From: Akkermansia muciniphila
Lineage (GTDB): Bacteria; Verrucomicrobiota; Verrucomicrobiia; Verrucomicrobiales; DEV007
Direction: 5' to 3'
DNA length: 64,000 bases
NCBI GenBank assembly: GCA_945883495.1
Contig: CAMCXS010000007.1
Location: 62,001-126,000, forward strand
Shown: one piece after another, positions 43,958 to 54,075 of the stretch
Layout of the letters: each line of letters starts with the position of its first letter
Numbering within the stretch: position 1 is the stretch's first letter
Notes under the pieces: generated by a model
What the model was told of the DNA's origin: nothing
Databases searched by the model: none
The model's input: only the letters and a program-made list of their open reading frames with translations
Made by a program: the position numbers and the translations under genes

Positions 43958-46900
43958 TCACTCCGTTACCGACAGTTTCCCCTCATCCGAGTTTCCTCTC
44001 AATTCTGGGGCGTACATGGCGGCGATGTGCGCAGGTAGGGCGCTGAAGGTGCCGGGGATTTCGGCGCGGAGGCGGTGGGTGAGGGTTTGTTTGCCTTGGG
44101 GGAGGGTGCGGAGGAAGAAGGCGACTTTTTCATCGCGCAGTTCCCGGTAGGCGCCGGCTTGGCCGAAGTAGCCACTGCGGACATCGAGCGGTTCGAGGCC
44201 AGCGGCTTTGGGGTCTTCGAGGAGGACATAGTCGTAGTCGTTCTTGCTCTCTACGATGAGTTCGACTTCGACGAGGTCGCCGGATTTGAGGACGGCGCCG
44301 GGTTCGAGGCGTTCGCGATGGAAGGCTTCTGCGGGTTGATCGATGACTTGGCCCCGGGAGCCGCTGACTTGAGTGGTGGCGTCTTTGGGCGTGAGGCGCC
44401 AGTAGGTGCGATCGACCTTCACCTCCAGGCCGGCGGATGGAATCGGATCTTCTTTGGTGAAGTTCGTGAGGTAGGCGTTGAAGTAGAGCGGGCCTTTGCC
44501 GGTTTTGCGGAATTCCAAGGTGTGCGCGCCGTCCCCGAGATCGGCCGGGCCCAGATCGAGGCTGCTTTCGTAGCTGAAGAGATCGGCCGGGGTGATGCGG
44601 ACGGATTTGCGGACTTGGCCGTCGAGGAGGACGTCCACGTTGAGGTCCGGAGAGGCTTCGCCGCTGGCTTGGAAGTAGGCGGCGATCGCTTCAATGCAGA
44701 GAGCGGTGTCGCGGGTGGAGTTCCAGTAGCTGCCGTGGCGGCGGTTGTTGAGGAGATACTTCACGAGGCCGGAGGCGGTCGGCGAGGCGGGATCGATGGC
44801 GACGAGGAGTTGGAGATACGCGGCTTGGGTTTCGATGGGATCGGCGTACCAGTACCACCACGAGTTCGCGTTTTGGAACTTGAGCCAAGCGGTTTGGTTC
44901 TCGGCATCGGTCACGAGGAATTGTTCGAGATTGCGGCGGATCATGTCGCGCTCGGCGTTGCGCCCAGCTGCATGCAGGGCGGAGCCGAGGAGGGCTTGGG
45001 CGTAGGGCGAGAGGCCGAGCCGGGCGTTGTAAAGCGCTTCCAGCATGCCGGGCGCGTTGGTCCCTGGGGTGGCGAGGATCGAGGCGACCAGGGCATCAAG
45101 CGAATCGGGCTTCGATTTGTGTCCGGGATCGGTGACGGGGAGTTTGAGCCGAGCCAGTTCAGCGGCTTGGTATTGTGCGAGCCACTGGAGACCGCGTTCC
45201 AGGAGATCGGCGGGGATGGCGGCTTGGGCGGCGGCACCCCGTTGCAAGCCATCGACGACAATGGCGGTGGTGTGCGCGGAGGATTCATCGGTGAACCAAC
45301 CCCAACCACCGTCTGGATTTTGCATTCCTGCCAGCTTCTTGACGCCCGTGGCGATGATGCGCGCGAGACGTTCCTCGTTGAAGACCGGGTGATCTTCGAT
45401 CGATTGCTTCCACTGCGCGGCGCGTTCCTTGGCATCGCCGAGTTGTTGCGGGTTGAGGTTCACCGCCTTTTTTCGGATGTCCGCGAGGGAGATCTTGGCA
45501 TCGGAGAGCACCTTGCGGGTGATCACGGCGGGCACGAAGCGGTTCACGGTTTGCTCGGTGCAGCCGTAGGGGTAGTCGATGAGATACGGGAGGGCGTCGA
45601 CCATGGCGGCGGCGATGCTGGGGGACCAGCGGACCTGGAGTCTGCTCTGCTCCGGACGACGCTCGGCGGGGACGGTCAAGGTGACTTTGCCGGCTTCCTG
45701 GGCCGGGGAAAGGGCGCCGCTCCAGGAATCCGTCTTGAGCATGCCGTGGACGAGCACTGGGTAGCTAAGTTGCACGGCGTCGGACTCGGCGGCGGAGAGC
45801 GCCTTCATGCGGACGGTGGCGGTGCCCTCGGCGGAGGCGCGGACTTTCCAATCGATCCGCTGCTCGGCTCCGGGAGCGAGTTGGATGGATTTCGGGGCGC
45901 CATCGAGAGCGGCTAAGGCGGGGCCGTCCAATTCCAGGGAGACCTCGACGGGCGCGGGTTGGTCGAGGTAGTTATGGACGTTCGCGGAGAGGACGACCTC
46001 GTCTTTCTCCACGAAGAAGCGCGGGGCTTGTTGGCGGACGAGGAGCTTCTTGCTGGTGGTGAACTGGGTTTCCGCTTCGCCGACGCGGGTGCCCGGTCCC
46101 ATGGCCCACGCCTTGATCTTCCACGAAGTGAGGTTATCGGGCAGATCGAAGCTGACCTTGGCGGTCCCAGCTTGATCGGTGACGACGGCGGCGGCCCAGA
46201 AGATGGAGTCCGCGAAATCGCTGCGGATCATGGGGACGGCGGTCGCGGGGGCTTGCGGTGCCCCGGGTGAGACTTTGTCCTGGCCATTGGCCGATCTCTT
46301 CGACAAAGCATCTGCCATCGGGGGGGGCATTGCGGCGGGGGCGGGCATCGCCGACGCCATGACCATGTCTCTTGTGGCGCCTGCCCCTAAAGCGACCATG
46401 CCACCCAATTCCTCCGAGCCGGACAAACCCAATCCGAAAACGCGCATGGCGTCGTCCGGGGTGAGTGGGAGATCGGGGAAGCGGCGTTCGAGATTGTCGT
46501 CGCGCACCGGATCGTGCTGGCGTTTCCAATCCCAAAAGGCGGCGAGGATGGAGGGGACGTTGCTACCGCCGGCGATGGCTTCGAGCGCCTCGTCATAAAC
46601 GGCGATCACGACTTGGCCGGTGACGGGGGCTTCGCCTTGGGTCAACTTGAGGGCCAGGGTGGCTTTCTCGCGGGGCCGGTAATCTTCTTTGTCAGGCTTG
46701 GCGGTGAGCTGGAGGCTGCGGGTCGCGGGCGGGACGGGGATTTCCAAGGTGACTTGGTGCACTTTGCCGTCGCTGACGGTGTAGGCCTCCAGGAAGAAGT
46801 TGGGTTGATCTCCGGCGACTACGGGGAATTCGTGAACCGCGGTTTTGCCCTGCATCGCGAGCAAGAGCGGAGGCTGGTAAACACCGTTGGATGGTCTCGG

Positions 46901-49900
46901 AAACAGCAGGACGGTGGCGTTTTCGCGGGCGGTGTTCACGAGGAGGCGGACCGTTTCGCCGGGTTGGTAGCTGGGGCGGTCCGGGATCAGCTCGAGGTCG
47001 TTGAATCGGAAGGAGGCGGGATCAGAGTCGCCTTGACCGCGAATCACGAAGAGGCGGCCTCCCGTGCCGAGGTGACCGGTGGCGGTGACTTCGCAGACGG
47101 CGCGATATTGGCCGGCGGTGGCGGCGGTGAAGGTCGCGGAGAACTGCCCGTCTTGGGTGGGGCCGGCAGCGGTTTGGACTTCCTCCTCTTTGGGGTTGCC
47201 CTGGGCGTCGTAGGTGACGTGGAGGAGGCGGGCCTTGGCCTCGCCATTCACCGGCTTGCCGTCCGGCGTCCGGGCATCGGCCACGGCGTGGATGGTATCA
47301 CCGGCCTGGTAATAGCCGCGATCCAGGGAAAGGAAGACCTCGAAGGGCGCCCGGGCCGCGATGACGGAACCGGAGCCGGTGATTTGGCGCCGGGATTCGT
47401 CGGTCACGGAGACTTCGATCTCGTAGCGATGATCCTCGTCGCCGTGCTGTTCCTTGGCGTCGGTGGTGTCGATCCGGATGGACACTGAACCATCGGGTCC
47501 GAGGGGTAGAGTTTCTTGTCGAAGCAATTCTGGATCGGGTTCGTTCCAGGGAATCCACGGGAGACGGGGGGCGAAGCAGCCCCAGGAGGACCACCCCGGA
47601 TACCAGGTGTGCTCGGGCAACTGATGGGCGTAGCCATTCCCGTAGAGCCAATCCCAGGGGCCGCGTGGGAAGAGGCGGGTGGATTGGGCTTTGCGGAGAA
47701 TCTTGATGGTCGCCTCGCCCTTGGTGACGGGGGCGCCAAAGTAGTACGTGGCGTTTGCTTTGACGGTGAAGGTTTCGCCGAGCGGGACCGGTTCCTTGGG
47801 GGCTTCGACGGTGACTTCGAATTCCGGTTTCTTGTATTCTTCGACCCGGAACTGGCCGCTGCCGGCGATTCCTCCGCAGGTTAAGGAGATGTAACAGGCG
47901 CCGAGCGTGGCGTCCGGTCCGAGGGTGAACTCTCCGGCGATGCCGCCAAACTCGTCGGAGGCGGCGTTGGCTTCGTGAATCTTTTCGCCATTGGGTGACT
48001 GAACTTCGAGGTGGACAGCGCGGGCGTTGAATTCTCCTTTGAGATCCATGGCGTAGGACGAGCGGCCGAGCCAGGCTTTGTAACGCACTTTGTCGCCAGG
48101 TCGGTAGACGGGGCGGTCGGTGATGGCGAAGACGCGGACTTCGTCGGGTTGTCCGTATTGGTAATCGCGATGCCAGAGGCCGGAGAAGCCGAGGAAGGCG
48201 AAGCGGCCGTCCTTGCGAGCGGTGATGAGCCATTCCTTGCGGTCGGAGAGATCGACGATGGCCTGGCCTTGGGCATTGGCGGTGAGGGGGAGGGACTGGA
48301 TTTCCGTCTTGAGCTTCTCGCGGTTCACCATCCGGGCGCGGCGTTCGTAACCGAAGCACTCCAGTTCCGCGCCGGGGACGGGAGCTCCGGTCCGGGCGTC
48401 GCCCACGAACAGGTGGAACTTGCCATTGAGGGGCTTGCGCACCAGGGCGCTGTCGGAGATCCAGACGACGACGTTGGTGCGGTTTCCGTCCTTGGCGGCG
48501 GCCTGAAGCCAGTAGGCTCCGGCTTGGTCGAGAGGCGTGGCGATCTCGACGAAGCGGTCGAGGTGCTCTTCGCGCGGTTCCAAGGCGACGGACCACTTGG
48601 CGACTTCCGCGCCGACATACTTCTGCTGGTCCGCTTCGAGCATGCGGTAGCCGACGCTGTCGAGGTTGATGCGGTTCCAGTCGAGCTCCTCGGGATTGCT
48701 CCGGAGGTAGGCTTTCACGTCCGCGAGGAGACGCTCGAAGTCGATTCTGCGCGCGGTGAACTCGACGCCGGTGGCGTTGCGGAAGACGTAGCCGACCTTC
48801 ACCGGTTCGCCGGAAGCTTCGAGGCGCGTGCCGGAGAAGCGGCCGAAGGCGCCGGTGAGTTGCTTCAGGGTGATTTCGCGGCCGGCGGGATCGGCGCCGG
48901 CGCGGCGGATGGCTTCGCGGAGATTGGCTGCGGCCCGGGGGCGTTGGTCGCGGGCCAGGTGGATTTCGGTCAGTTGATCGAGAGCGGTGAGGGCTGGGGC
49001 GTTCTCATTGGACCGAGCCACGGTTTGGTAGAGGAGGATGAAATTGTGTTCCTCGGGCAAGGTCAATGTCTTGGGCCCGGTGGCGAGCATGGCGATGGTC
49101 TGGTCGTCGGTCAGATCGCGAAACTTCCTGGCAAGCAGCTCGGTCTGTTCTTCGTTGGCATCGCTTTCTCCGCGGTGGAACCAACTGGCGGCGAGCGTGT
49201 GGACGTCGAACTGGGAGCGCAGAAAATCGGCGCGCTGGAGCTGGGCGGAGGCAAGATGCGCGGGGCCGAGAGTGCCCAAGGAGTGAAGCGCCCAGCGCCA
49301 ACGCTCGCCATCGGAACGCGAGGCTTCCCAAGAGGCCGGGAGCGCGTGGAAGACGGGATTGCCATCGGCATCGACCGGGGCGTGGCGGGAATCGCCGTGG
49401 GCCCAACCGAAGCGAGGGCCGGAGGATTCGTTGTAATCCGGGAGGGTGGTGAGGTCCGTCAGCGACTGGAGGCGCCAAGCGTCCCAGGTGTGGTTGGGAT
49501 TGAGGACTTCCGCGAGGAACCTCCAGTAATCCGCCTGCGTCTCGACGGGGAGCGGCGCAATCAGGGGCATCGCTTGCTGCAACAGCTGCAAGGTGCGGAC
49601 GCGATCGCGTTGGGTGGAATCGAACGGTCCCCATTGGCGGAGGTATTGGCCATCAATCCGCTGCGCGAAGTGCAGCACTTGGTGGTATGCCTTGGCGGCG
49701 GCGAGGAGAGCCAAGGGCTGATCGGCACGTTTGGCGACAGCGTTTTCCAAAAAGGGATCGAGCTGGGCTTCCTGGCCCAACCGCTGGAGGCAGCTGGTGC
49801 CGGATGCGATGGCTTGGGAAGCGTTTTCGGGCGAGAGCGAGGAGGGGCCGGGGCCGGTGAGCAGCTTCTCGTAGGCGGCGAAGGCTTCCGCGTAGTTGCC

Positions 49901-49993
49901 ATCCTCGTAAAGCTTGGCGGCTTCAGGCATGGTCTGGGCAGGGAGGGATGCCATGAGCATCGCCGAGGCGAGAAGAAATCGAACTGGGGTCAT
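43958..49993 (-). CDS. Bacterial alpha-2-macroglobulin with thioester motif
   Basis: 2,011 residues, at the upper end for bacterial (YfaS-like) alpha-2-macroglobulins. It starts with a signal peptide (MTPVRFLLASAMLMASLPAQ) and a TPR-like region, then MG2-type beta domains (YRPGDKVRYKAWLG near 630, PSYQPGETVRLLV near 990). A Pro/Ala-rich stretch near 1225-1255 may act as bait. The A2M core begins near 1264 (IFWAAAVVTDQAG, LTSWKIKAWAMG). The thioester CTEQ is intact near residue 1476 (YPYGCTEQTVNRF), followed by the alpha-helical thioester domain (GGWGWFTDESSAH) and a receptor-binding-like C-terminal domain. The family traps attacking proteases in the periplasm. The usual partner PBP1C is not next to it. 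Confidence 0.94.
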   Translation of the reverse strand: MTPVRFLLASAMLMASLPAQTMPEAAKLYEDGNYAEAFAAYEKLLTGPGPSSLSPENASQAIASGTSCLQRLGQEAQLDPFLENAVAKRADQPLALLAAAKAYHQVLHFAQRIDGQYLRQWGPFDSTQRDRVRTLQLLQQAMPLIAPLPVETQADYWRFLAEVLNPNHTWDAWRLQSLTDLTTLPDYNESSGPRFGWAHGDSRHAPVDADGNPVFHALPASWEASRSDGERWRWALHSLGTLGPAHLASAQLQRADFLRSQFDVHTLAASWFHRGESDANEEQTELLARKFRDLTDDQTIAMLATGPKTLTLPEEHNFILLYQTVARSNENAPALTALDQLTEIHLARDQRPRAAANLREAIRRAGADPAGREITLKQLTGAFGRFSGTRLEASGEPVKVGYVFRNATGVEFTARRIDFERLLADVKAYLRSNPEELDWNRINLDSVGYRMLEADQQKYVGAEVAKWSVALEPREEHLDRFVEIATPLDQAGAYWLQAAAKDGNRTNVVVWISDSALVRKPLNGKFHLFVGDARTGAPVPGAELECFGYERRARMVNREKLKTEIQSLPLTANAQGQAIVDLSDRKEWLITARKDGRFAFLGFSGLWHRDYQYGQPDEVRVFAITDRPVYRPGDKVRYKAWLGRSSYAMDLKGEFNARAVHLEVQSPNGEKIHEANAASDEFGGIAGEFTLGPDATLGACYISLTCGGIAGSGQFRVEEYKKPEFEVTVEAPKEPVPLGETFTVKANATYYFGAPVTKGEATIKILRKAQSTRLFPRGPWDWLYGNGYAHQLPEHTWYPGWSSWGCFAPRLPWIPWNEPDPELLRQETLPLGPDGSVSIRIDTTDAKEQHGDEDHRYEIEVSVTDESRRQITGSGSVIAARAPFEVFLSLDRGYYQAGDTIHAVADARTPDGKPVNGEAKARLLHVTYDAQGNPKEEEVQTAAGPTQDGQFSATFTAATAGQYRAVCEVTATGHLGTGGRLFVIRGQGDSDPASFRFNDLELIPDRPSYQPGETVRLLVNTARENATVLLFPRPSNGVYQPPLLLAMQGKTAVHEFPVVAGDQPNFFLEAYTVSDGKVHQVTLEIPVPPATRSLQLTAKPDKEDYRPREKATLALKLTQGEAPVTGQVVIAVYDEALEAIAGGSNVPSILAAFWDWKRQHDPVRDDNLERRFPDLPLTPDDAMRVFGLGLSGSEELGGMVALGAGATRDMVMASAMPAPAAMPPPMADALSKRSANGQDKVSPGAPQAPATAVPMIRSDFADSIFWAAAVVTDQAGTAKVSFDLPDNLTSWKIKAWAMGPGTRVGEAETQFTTSKKLLVRQQAPRFFVEKDEVVLSANVHNYLDQPAPVEVSLELDGPALAALDGAPKSIQLAPGAEQRIDWKVRASAEGTATVRMKALSAAESDAVQLSYPVLVHGMLKTDSWSGALSPAQEAGKVTLTVPAERRPEQSRLQVRWSPSIAAAMVDALPYLIDYPYGCTEQTVNRFVPAVITRKVLSDAKISLADIRKKAVNLNPQQLGDAKERAAQWKQSIEDHPVFNEERLARIIATGVKKLAGMQNPDGGWGWFTDESSAHTTAIVVDGLQRGAAAQAAIPADLLERGLQWLAQYQAAELARLKLPVTDPGHKSKPDSLDALVASILATPGTNAPGMLEALYNARLGLSPYAQALLGSALHAAGRNAERDMIRRNLEQFLVTDAENQTAWLKFQNANSWWYWYADPIETQAAYLQLLVAIDPASPTASGLVKYLLNNRRHGSYWNSTRDTALCIEAIAAYFQASGEASPDLNVDVLLDGQVRKSVRITPADLFSYESSLDLGPADLGDGAHTLEFRKTGKGPLYFNAYLTNFTKEDPIPSAGLEVKVDRTYWRLTPKDATTQVSGSRGQVIDQPAEAFHRERLEPGAVLKSGDLVEVELIVESKNDYDYVLLEDPKAAGLEPLDVRSGYFGQAGAYRELRDEKVAFFLRTLPQGKQTLTHRLRAEIPGTFSALPAHIAAMYAPELRGNSDEGKLSVTE

Positions 49994-50064
49994 GGGGCAC
50001 TGGGAGAGACGCTAGCACCGTCCAGGTTCATCGCCCAAAAGATTCAGTTTCTTCCTGCGGTTTT

Positions 50065-51393
50065 GTGAGCATGGTGCCCACCTCTTTACGGGATCAGCAC
50101 ATGGCGGACGAAGGACCACTGCAAATTGGATTGGCGGGCTTGGGCAATGTCGGGCTCGGCGTTTACCGGAATCTCGCGCGCAACCGGGAACTCTTGCGGG
50201 AGCGCAACGGGCGCGACATGGAAATCCGCCGGGTCGTGGTGCGGGATTTGTCCAAGCCTCGGGAACTGCAATTCCCCGCCGGGATGCTGACCGACCGGCT
50301 GGACGACCTCATCGAGGACGACGCGATCGACATCGTGGTGGAGCTGATTGGCGGCATCGACGAGGCGTTGGACTTTGTGACGCGGGCGATTCGCCGAGGT
50401 AAGACGGTGGTGACGGCGAACAAGGCGTTGCTCGCGGTGCATGGGAAAGACCTCTTCGCGTTGGCCGAGGAGCACGGCGTGATGATTTACTTCGAGGCGG
50501 CGGTGGCCGGGGGCATCCCGATCATCAAGACCGTGCAGGAATCGCTCGTGGGGAACAACATCGAGTCGATCATCGGGATCATCAACGGCACCTCAAATTA
50601 CATCCTGACGCGGATGGCGCAGGAGGGGTTGAGTTACCAGGAAGCCTTGGCGGAAGCGAGCAAGCTGGGCTATGCGGAAGCGGATCCCTCGCTCGACGTC
50701 AACGGCGGCGACGCGGCGCACAAAGCGGTGATTCTCGCTTCGCTGAGTTACGGGTCATGGGTTCCGTTTGACCAGATCCACGTGGAGGGGATAGAGCGGC
50801 TGGGCAAGGTCGATCTACAGTTTGCGCGGGACCTGGGCTACACGGTGAAGTTGCTGGCGGTGATCAAGCTGATCGATGGCGACCGGATCGAAGTGCGGGT
50901 GCAGCCATCGTTGATTCCCTCGACGCACATTTTGGCGAGCGTCAATGGGGTGTTTAACGCGATCCTGGTGAAGGGCGACGTGGTCGGGGAGACGCTCTTT
51001 TACGGACGTGGGGCGGGGCAGGATCCGACCTCGAGTTCGGTGATTTCCGATCTGGCCGACGCGGCGACCGCGAGCTGCCGGTGCGGGTTCGTGCCGCATG
51101 GGCTTTATGGAAAGCCGCTGCCGCAGGATGAGAGCGTCAGTCAGTACTACTTGCGGCTTCAGGTGGAAGATAAGCCTGGGGTGTTGGCCCAAGTCGCGGG
51201 CATCTTGGGGAATGCTGGAGTCGGGATCTTGTCGATGATTCAAAGGGAGGCCGGAGAAGGGCAGGGGGCGCCGATTGTGGTCATGTTGCACGACGCGAAA
51301 TTCGGGGTGGTGCAGGCGGCGGTGGCGGAAATAGCGATGCTGGCTTGCGTTCATCATGAACCCGTGTTGATGCGAGTTGAGCGTCTCGACTGA
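50065..51393 (+). CDS. hom: Homoserine dehydrogenase
   Basis: Reduces aspartate semialdehyde to homoserine, the branch step towards threonine and methionine. The NAD(P)-binding motif is in IGLAGLGNVGLGVY, the catalytic region in TANKALLAVHG, GGIPIIKTVQ, GTSNYILTRM and the NGGDAAHKAVIL segment, and a C-terminal ACT domain (YYLRLQVEDKPGVLAQVAG) suggests feedback control, typically by threonine. The GTG at 50065 gives 442 residues, but the ATG at 50101 (MADEGPLQIGL) matches the usual family start better; an ATG at 50071 is a third choice. First gene of a hom-thrC-lysC cluster; it diverges from the alpha-2-macroglobulin gene over about 70-105 nt. Confidence 0.96.
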   Translation: MSMVPTSLRDQHMADEGPLQIGLAGLGNVGLGVYRNLARNRELLRERNGRDMEIRRVVVRDLSKPRELQFPAGMLTDRLDDLIEDDAIDIVVELIGGIDEALDFVTRAIRRGKTVVTANKALLAVHGKDLFALAEEHGVMIYFEAAVAGGIPIIKTVQESLVGNNIESIIGIINGTSNYILTRMAQEGLSYQEALAEASKLGYAEADPSLDVNGGDAAHKAVILASLSYGSWVPFDQIHVEGIERLGKVDLQFARDLGYTVKLLAVIKLIDGDRIEVRVQPSLIPSTHILASVNGVFNAILVKGDVVGETLFYGRGAGQDPTSSSVISDLADAATASCRCGFVPHGLYGKPLPQDESVSQYYLRLQVEDKPGVLAQVAGILGNAGVGILSMIQREAGEGQGAPIVVMLHDAKFGVVQAAVAEIAMLACVHHEPVLMRVERLD

Positions 51394-51460
51394 AACGCGG
51401 CTTGCGCGAGCACGCTACCGGAGCATTAGTTGCGAATCCTTTACGATCGAACCCCACATC

Positions 51461-52825
51461 ATGCGATTTGTCAGCACCAGAAACGAACGCGAGTCCGCCA
51501 GCTTTTTTGAGGCGTTCGCCAATGGATTGGCACCCGACGGGGGATTGTATGTGCCGGAAGAACTTCCGGATCTCAATCCGGACACCGTGAGCGGCGAGGC
51601 TCAGCCATATCCGGCGTTGGCGGTTGAGTTTTTGGAGCTGTTCGACACCGATCACACGCCGGATCAGGTCTTTAAGCTGGTCGACAAGTCGTATTCGAAC
51701 TTCACGGACATGGCGACGGCGCCGCTCCGGCAGCTCGATGAGAAGCTTTACGTGCTGGAGCTCTTCCATGGGCCGTCTTTGGCGTTCAAGGACTTCGGTT
51801 TGCAGCTGGTCGGGAATTTGTTCGAGGACCAGATCCGCCGGACGGGGAACTCGATCAATGTGCTGGGGGCGACCTCCGGGGACACTGGAGCGGCGGCGGT
51901 GGCCGGTTTGGCCGGAAAAGAAGGCGTGAACGTCTTCATTCTCTACCCACAGGGCCGGATTTCCGATATGCAGGAGCGTCAGATGACCTGCACAGGGGCG
52001 TCGAACATTTTCCCGATTCCGATTCAGGGGACCTTTGATGATTGCCAGCGCTTGGTGAAAACGCTGTTCATGGATCACGAGTTCCGCAGCCAGGTGCGGC
52101 TTTCCGCGATCAACTCGATCAATTTGGCCCGGGTCCTGGCGCAGTCGATCTACTACGTTCACGCGTTCACGCAGATTCCGGCGGAGAAATCCGAACAAGT
52201 GGAGTTCGTGGTGCCCACGGGGAACTTTGGCAACGTGTTTGCCGGGTGGATGGCGGCCCGGATGGGCGTGCCGGCGAGCCGCTTCAAGGTGGCGACGAAC
52301 CGCAACGATATCCTGCACCGCCTCTTCAGCACGGGTGTTTACGAGGAGCAGCCGTCGGTTTCTCCGAGCTACGCGCCGTCGATGGACATCCAAGTGGCCT
52401 CGAACTTTGAGCGATTCCTGTATTACCATGTGGGCGGCAATGGCGCCGAGGTGAAGGAAATCATGGAGCGCATCCGCACCACCGGCCGGATCGAGCTGCC
52501 GAATTTCAATCCGGACACCTTCTGCTCCACCCGGAGCAACGACGAGGACATCATTGCGAATATTAAGAAGGTCTACGAGCAATACGACTACGTGGTTGAT
52601 CCGCACACGGCCTGTGGATTCAAGGAGATCGACCCAGATTATACCACGGTGGTTTTGGCGACGGCTCACCCGGCCAAGTTTTCCAACACGATCCACAAGG
52701 CGATCGGGATTCATCCGAAGCATCCGACCCTCGAGAAACTTCGAGAGCGGCAGCAAGTCCGTTATGAACTGGATCCGGACGCGGATGAGATTCGCGCCTT
52801 CATGCTGTTGAACGGGGTGATGTAA
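51461..52825 (+). CDS. thrC: Threonine synthase
   Basis: Converts O-phosphohomoserine to threonine with pyridoxal phosphate. From the ATG at 51461 (MRFVSTRNER) it is 454 residues, normal for the family; the frame is open upstream to 51377 but that part has no conserved sequence. The N-terminal LAPDGGLYVPEELP, the PLP lysine Lys110 in GPSLAFKDFG, NVLGATSGDTGAAA and VVPTGNFGNVFAG are all diagnostic. It lies 67 nt after hom and 7 nt before lysC, so the three are probably one operon for the aspartate pathway. Confidence 0.97.
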   Translation: MRFVSTRNERESASFFEAFANGLAPDGGLYVPEELPDLNPDTVSGEAQPYPALAVEFLELFDTDHTPDQVFKLVDKSYSNFTDMATAPLRQLDEKLYVLELFHGPSLAFKDFGLQLVGNLFEDQIRRTGNSINVLGATSGDTGAAAVAGLAGKEGVNVFILYPQGRISDMQERQMTCTGASNIFPIPIQGTFDDCQRLVKTLFMDHEFRSQVRLSAINSINLARVLAQSIYYVHAFTQIPAEKSEQVEFVVPTGNFGNVFAGWMAARMGVPASRFKVATNRNDILHRLFSTGVYEEQPSVSPSYAPSMDIQVASNFERFLYYHVGGNGAEVKEIMERIRTTGRIELPNFNPDTFCSTRSNDEDIIANIKKVYEQYDYVVDPHTACGFKEIDPDYTTVVLATAHPAKFSNTIHKAIGIHPKHPTLEKLRERQQVRYELDPDADEIRAFMLLNGVM

Positions 52826-52832
52826 TCGAGCC

Positions 52833-54065
52833 GTGGCCCTGATCGTTCAAAAGTATGGGGGGACCTCGGTGGGTTCCCCGGAGAGGATTCGCAACGTCGC
52901 GGCTCGCCTTTTGGCCACCCAGGCCGAGGGGCATCGCGTCGTGGCGGTGGTTTCCGCGATGGGCGGCGTCACCAACCGGCTGATTGAGTTGGCCAGCGAG
53001 GTGACCGCGGGCGCCAAAACGACGGAGAGGGAGATGGATGTGCTGCTGGCTACGGGCGAGCAGACCAGCATCGCGTTGACGGCCATGGCGATTAACTCCC
53101 TGGGCGGTTCCGCCTGTTCGCTCACGGGGGCGCAGGCTGGGATTTCGACGGATGGCGTTCACACCAAGGCGCGGATTGCGAACATCACGCCGGAGAAGAT
53201 CCATGAGTTGCTCGATGGCGGGCAAATCGTCGTGGTGGCTGGATTTCAAGGCACCACGACCGATGGATCGATCACAACGCTCGGCCGTGGGGGATCGGAC
53301 TTGACGGCGATTGCCTTGGCTGGGGCGCTCAAGGCGGATCTCTGTCAGATTTTCACCGATGTGGATGGCGTGTACACCTGCGATCCGCGGGTGGTGAAGG
53401 ACGCAAAGAAGATCGAAGAGATCAGCTACGACGAGCTGCTCGAAATGGCGAGTTCCGGGAGCAAAGTGATGCAATCGCGGTCCGTCGAGTTCGCCAAGAA
53501 GTTTGGCGTGGTTTTTGAGGTGCGCAGCAGTCTGAACAACAATCCGGGGACTTTGGTAAAGGAGGAGAATATGAGCATGGAAGCAGTCGTGATCCGTGGG
53601 GTCAGCCTCGAGCGCGATCAGGCGAAGATCACCATTTCTGGCGTGAGCGACGTCCCGGGCGTGGCCGCGAAGATTTTCCAGCGGATCAGCGATGCCAACA
53701 TCGTGGTGGACATGATCGTACAGAACGTTTCCCGCACGGGGATTGCCGACATCTCCTTCACGCTGACCAAGGCGGAACTGGGCAAAGCGAAGGAAGTGCT
53801 TGAACCTCTCGTGTCGCAGTTTGGCGGGAGCGCCAAGTTGGATGCGGAAGACGGCATCGCGAAGTTGAGCGTGGTCGGGATCGGGATGCGTTCGCACTCC
53901 GGTGTGGCCTCGCAGATGTTCCAGGCGCTGGCGGAGGCGGGGATCAACATCTTGATGATTTCGACATCGGAGATCAAGACGGCGGTGATCATCGCGGAGG
54001 ACCGGATTGATCAAGCTGCGAACGTGGTGCACCGGGCTTTTGGGCTTTCGGGAGCCACGGCGTGA
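52833..54065 (+). CDS. lysC: Aspartate kinase, alpha subunit reading frame
   Basis: Phosphorylates aspartate, the first step to lysine, threonine and methionine. It starts at a GTG (MALIVQKYGGTSVG) 7 nt after thrC with only a weak ribosome site. The kinase domain shows KYGGTSVG (7-14), the substrate region FQGTTTDGSITTLGRGGSD and TDVDGVYTCDPR; two ACT domains follow (VSDVPGVAAKIFQ and GMRSHSGVASQMF), as in feedback-inhibited alpha2beta2 aspartokinases. 410 residues is the usual size. A strong internal ribosome site before codon 247 (see separate entry) predicts a second product made of the regulatory part only. Probably inhibited by lysine, threonine or both (family knowledge). Confidence 0.96.
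   Translation: MALIVQKYGGTSVGSPERIRNVAARLLATQAEGHRVVAVVSAMGGVTNRLIELASEVTAGAKTTEREMDVLLATGEQTSIALTAMAINSLGGSACSLTGAQAGISTDGVHTKARIANITPEKIHELLDGGQIVVVAGFQGTTTDGSITTLGRGGSDLTAIALAGALKADLCQIFTDVDGVYTCDPRVVKDAKKIEEISYDELLEMASSGSKVMQSRSVEFAKKFGVVFEVRSSLNNNPGTLVKEENMSMEAVVIRGVSLERDQAKITISGVSDVPGVAAKIFQRISDANIVVDMIVQNVSRTGIADISFTLTKAELGKAKEVLEPLVSQFGGSAKLDAEDGIAKLSVVGIGMRSHSGVASQMFQALAEAGINILMISTSEIKTAVIIAEDRIDQAANVVHRAFGLSGATA
53559..53573 (+). promoter_or_regulatory. Internal Shine-Dalgarno and ATG for the aspartokinase beta subunit
   Basis: AAGGAGG at 53559-53565, 5 nt before the in-frame ATG at 53571 (codon 247 of lysC), is the best ribosome site in this operon, far better than that of the lysC GTG start. 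Translation from it gives a 164-residue protein (53571-54065) comprising only the ACT domains. Bacillus and Corynebacterium lysC are known to make such a beta subunit from an internal start. Confidence 0.7.
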
Positions 54066-54075
54066 CTACGATTTT

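Noticed and set aside
48011-50068. Plus-strand ORFs of 685 and 613 codons (also 44075-45916)
   Set aside because: Antisense shadows of the alpha-2-macroglobulin gene, which has a signal peptide, domains and thioester motif.
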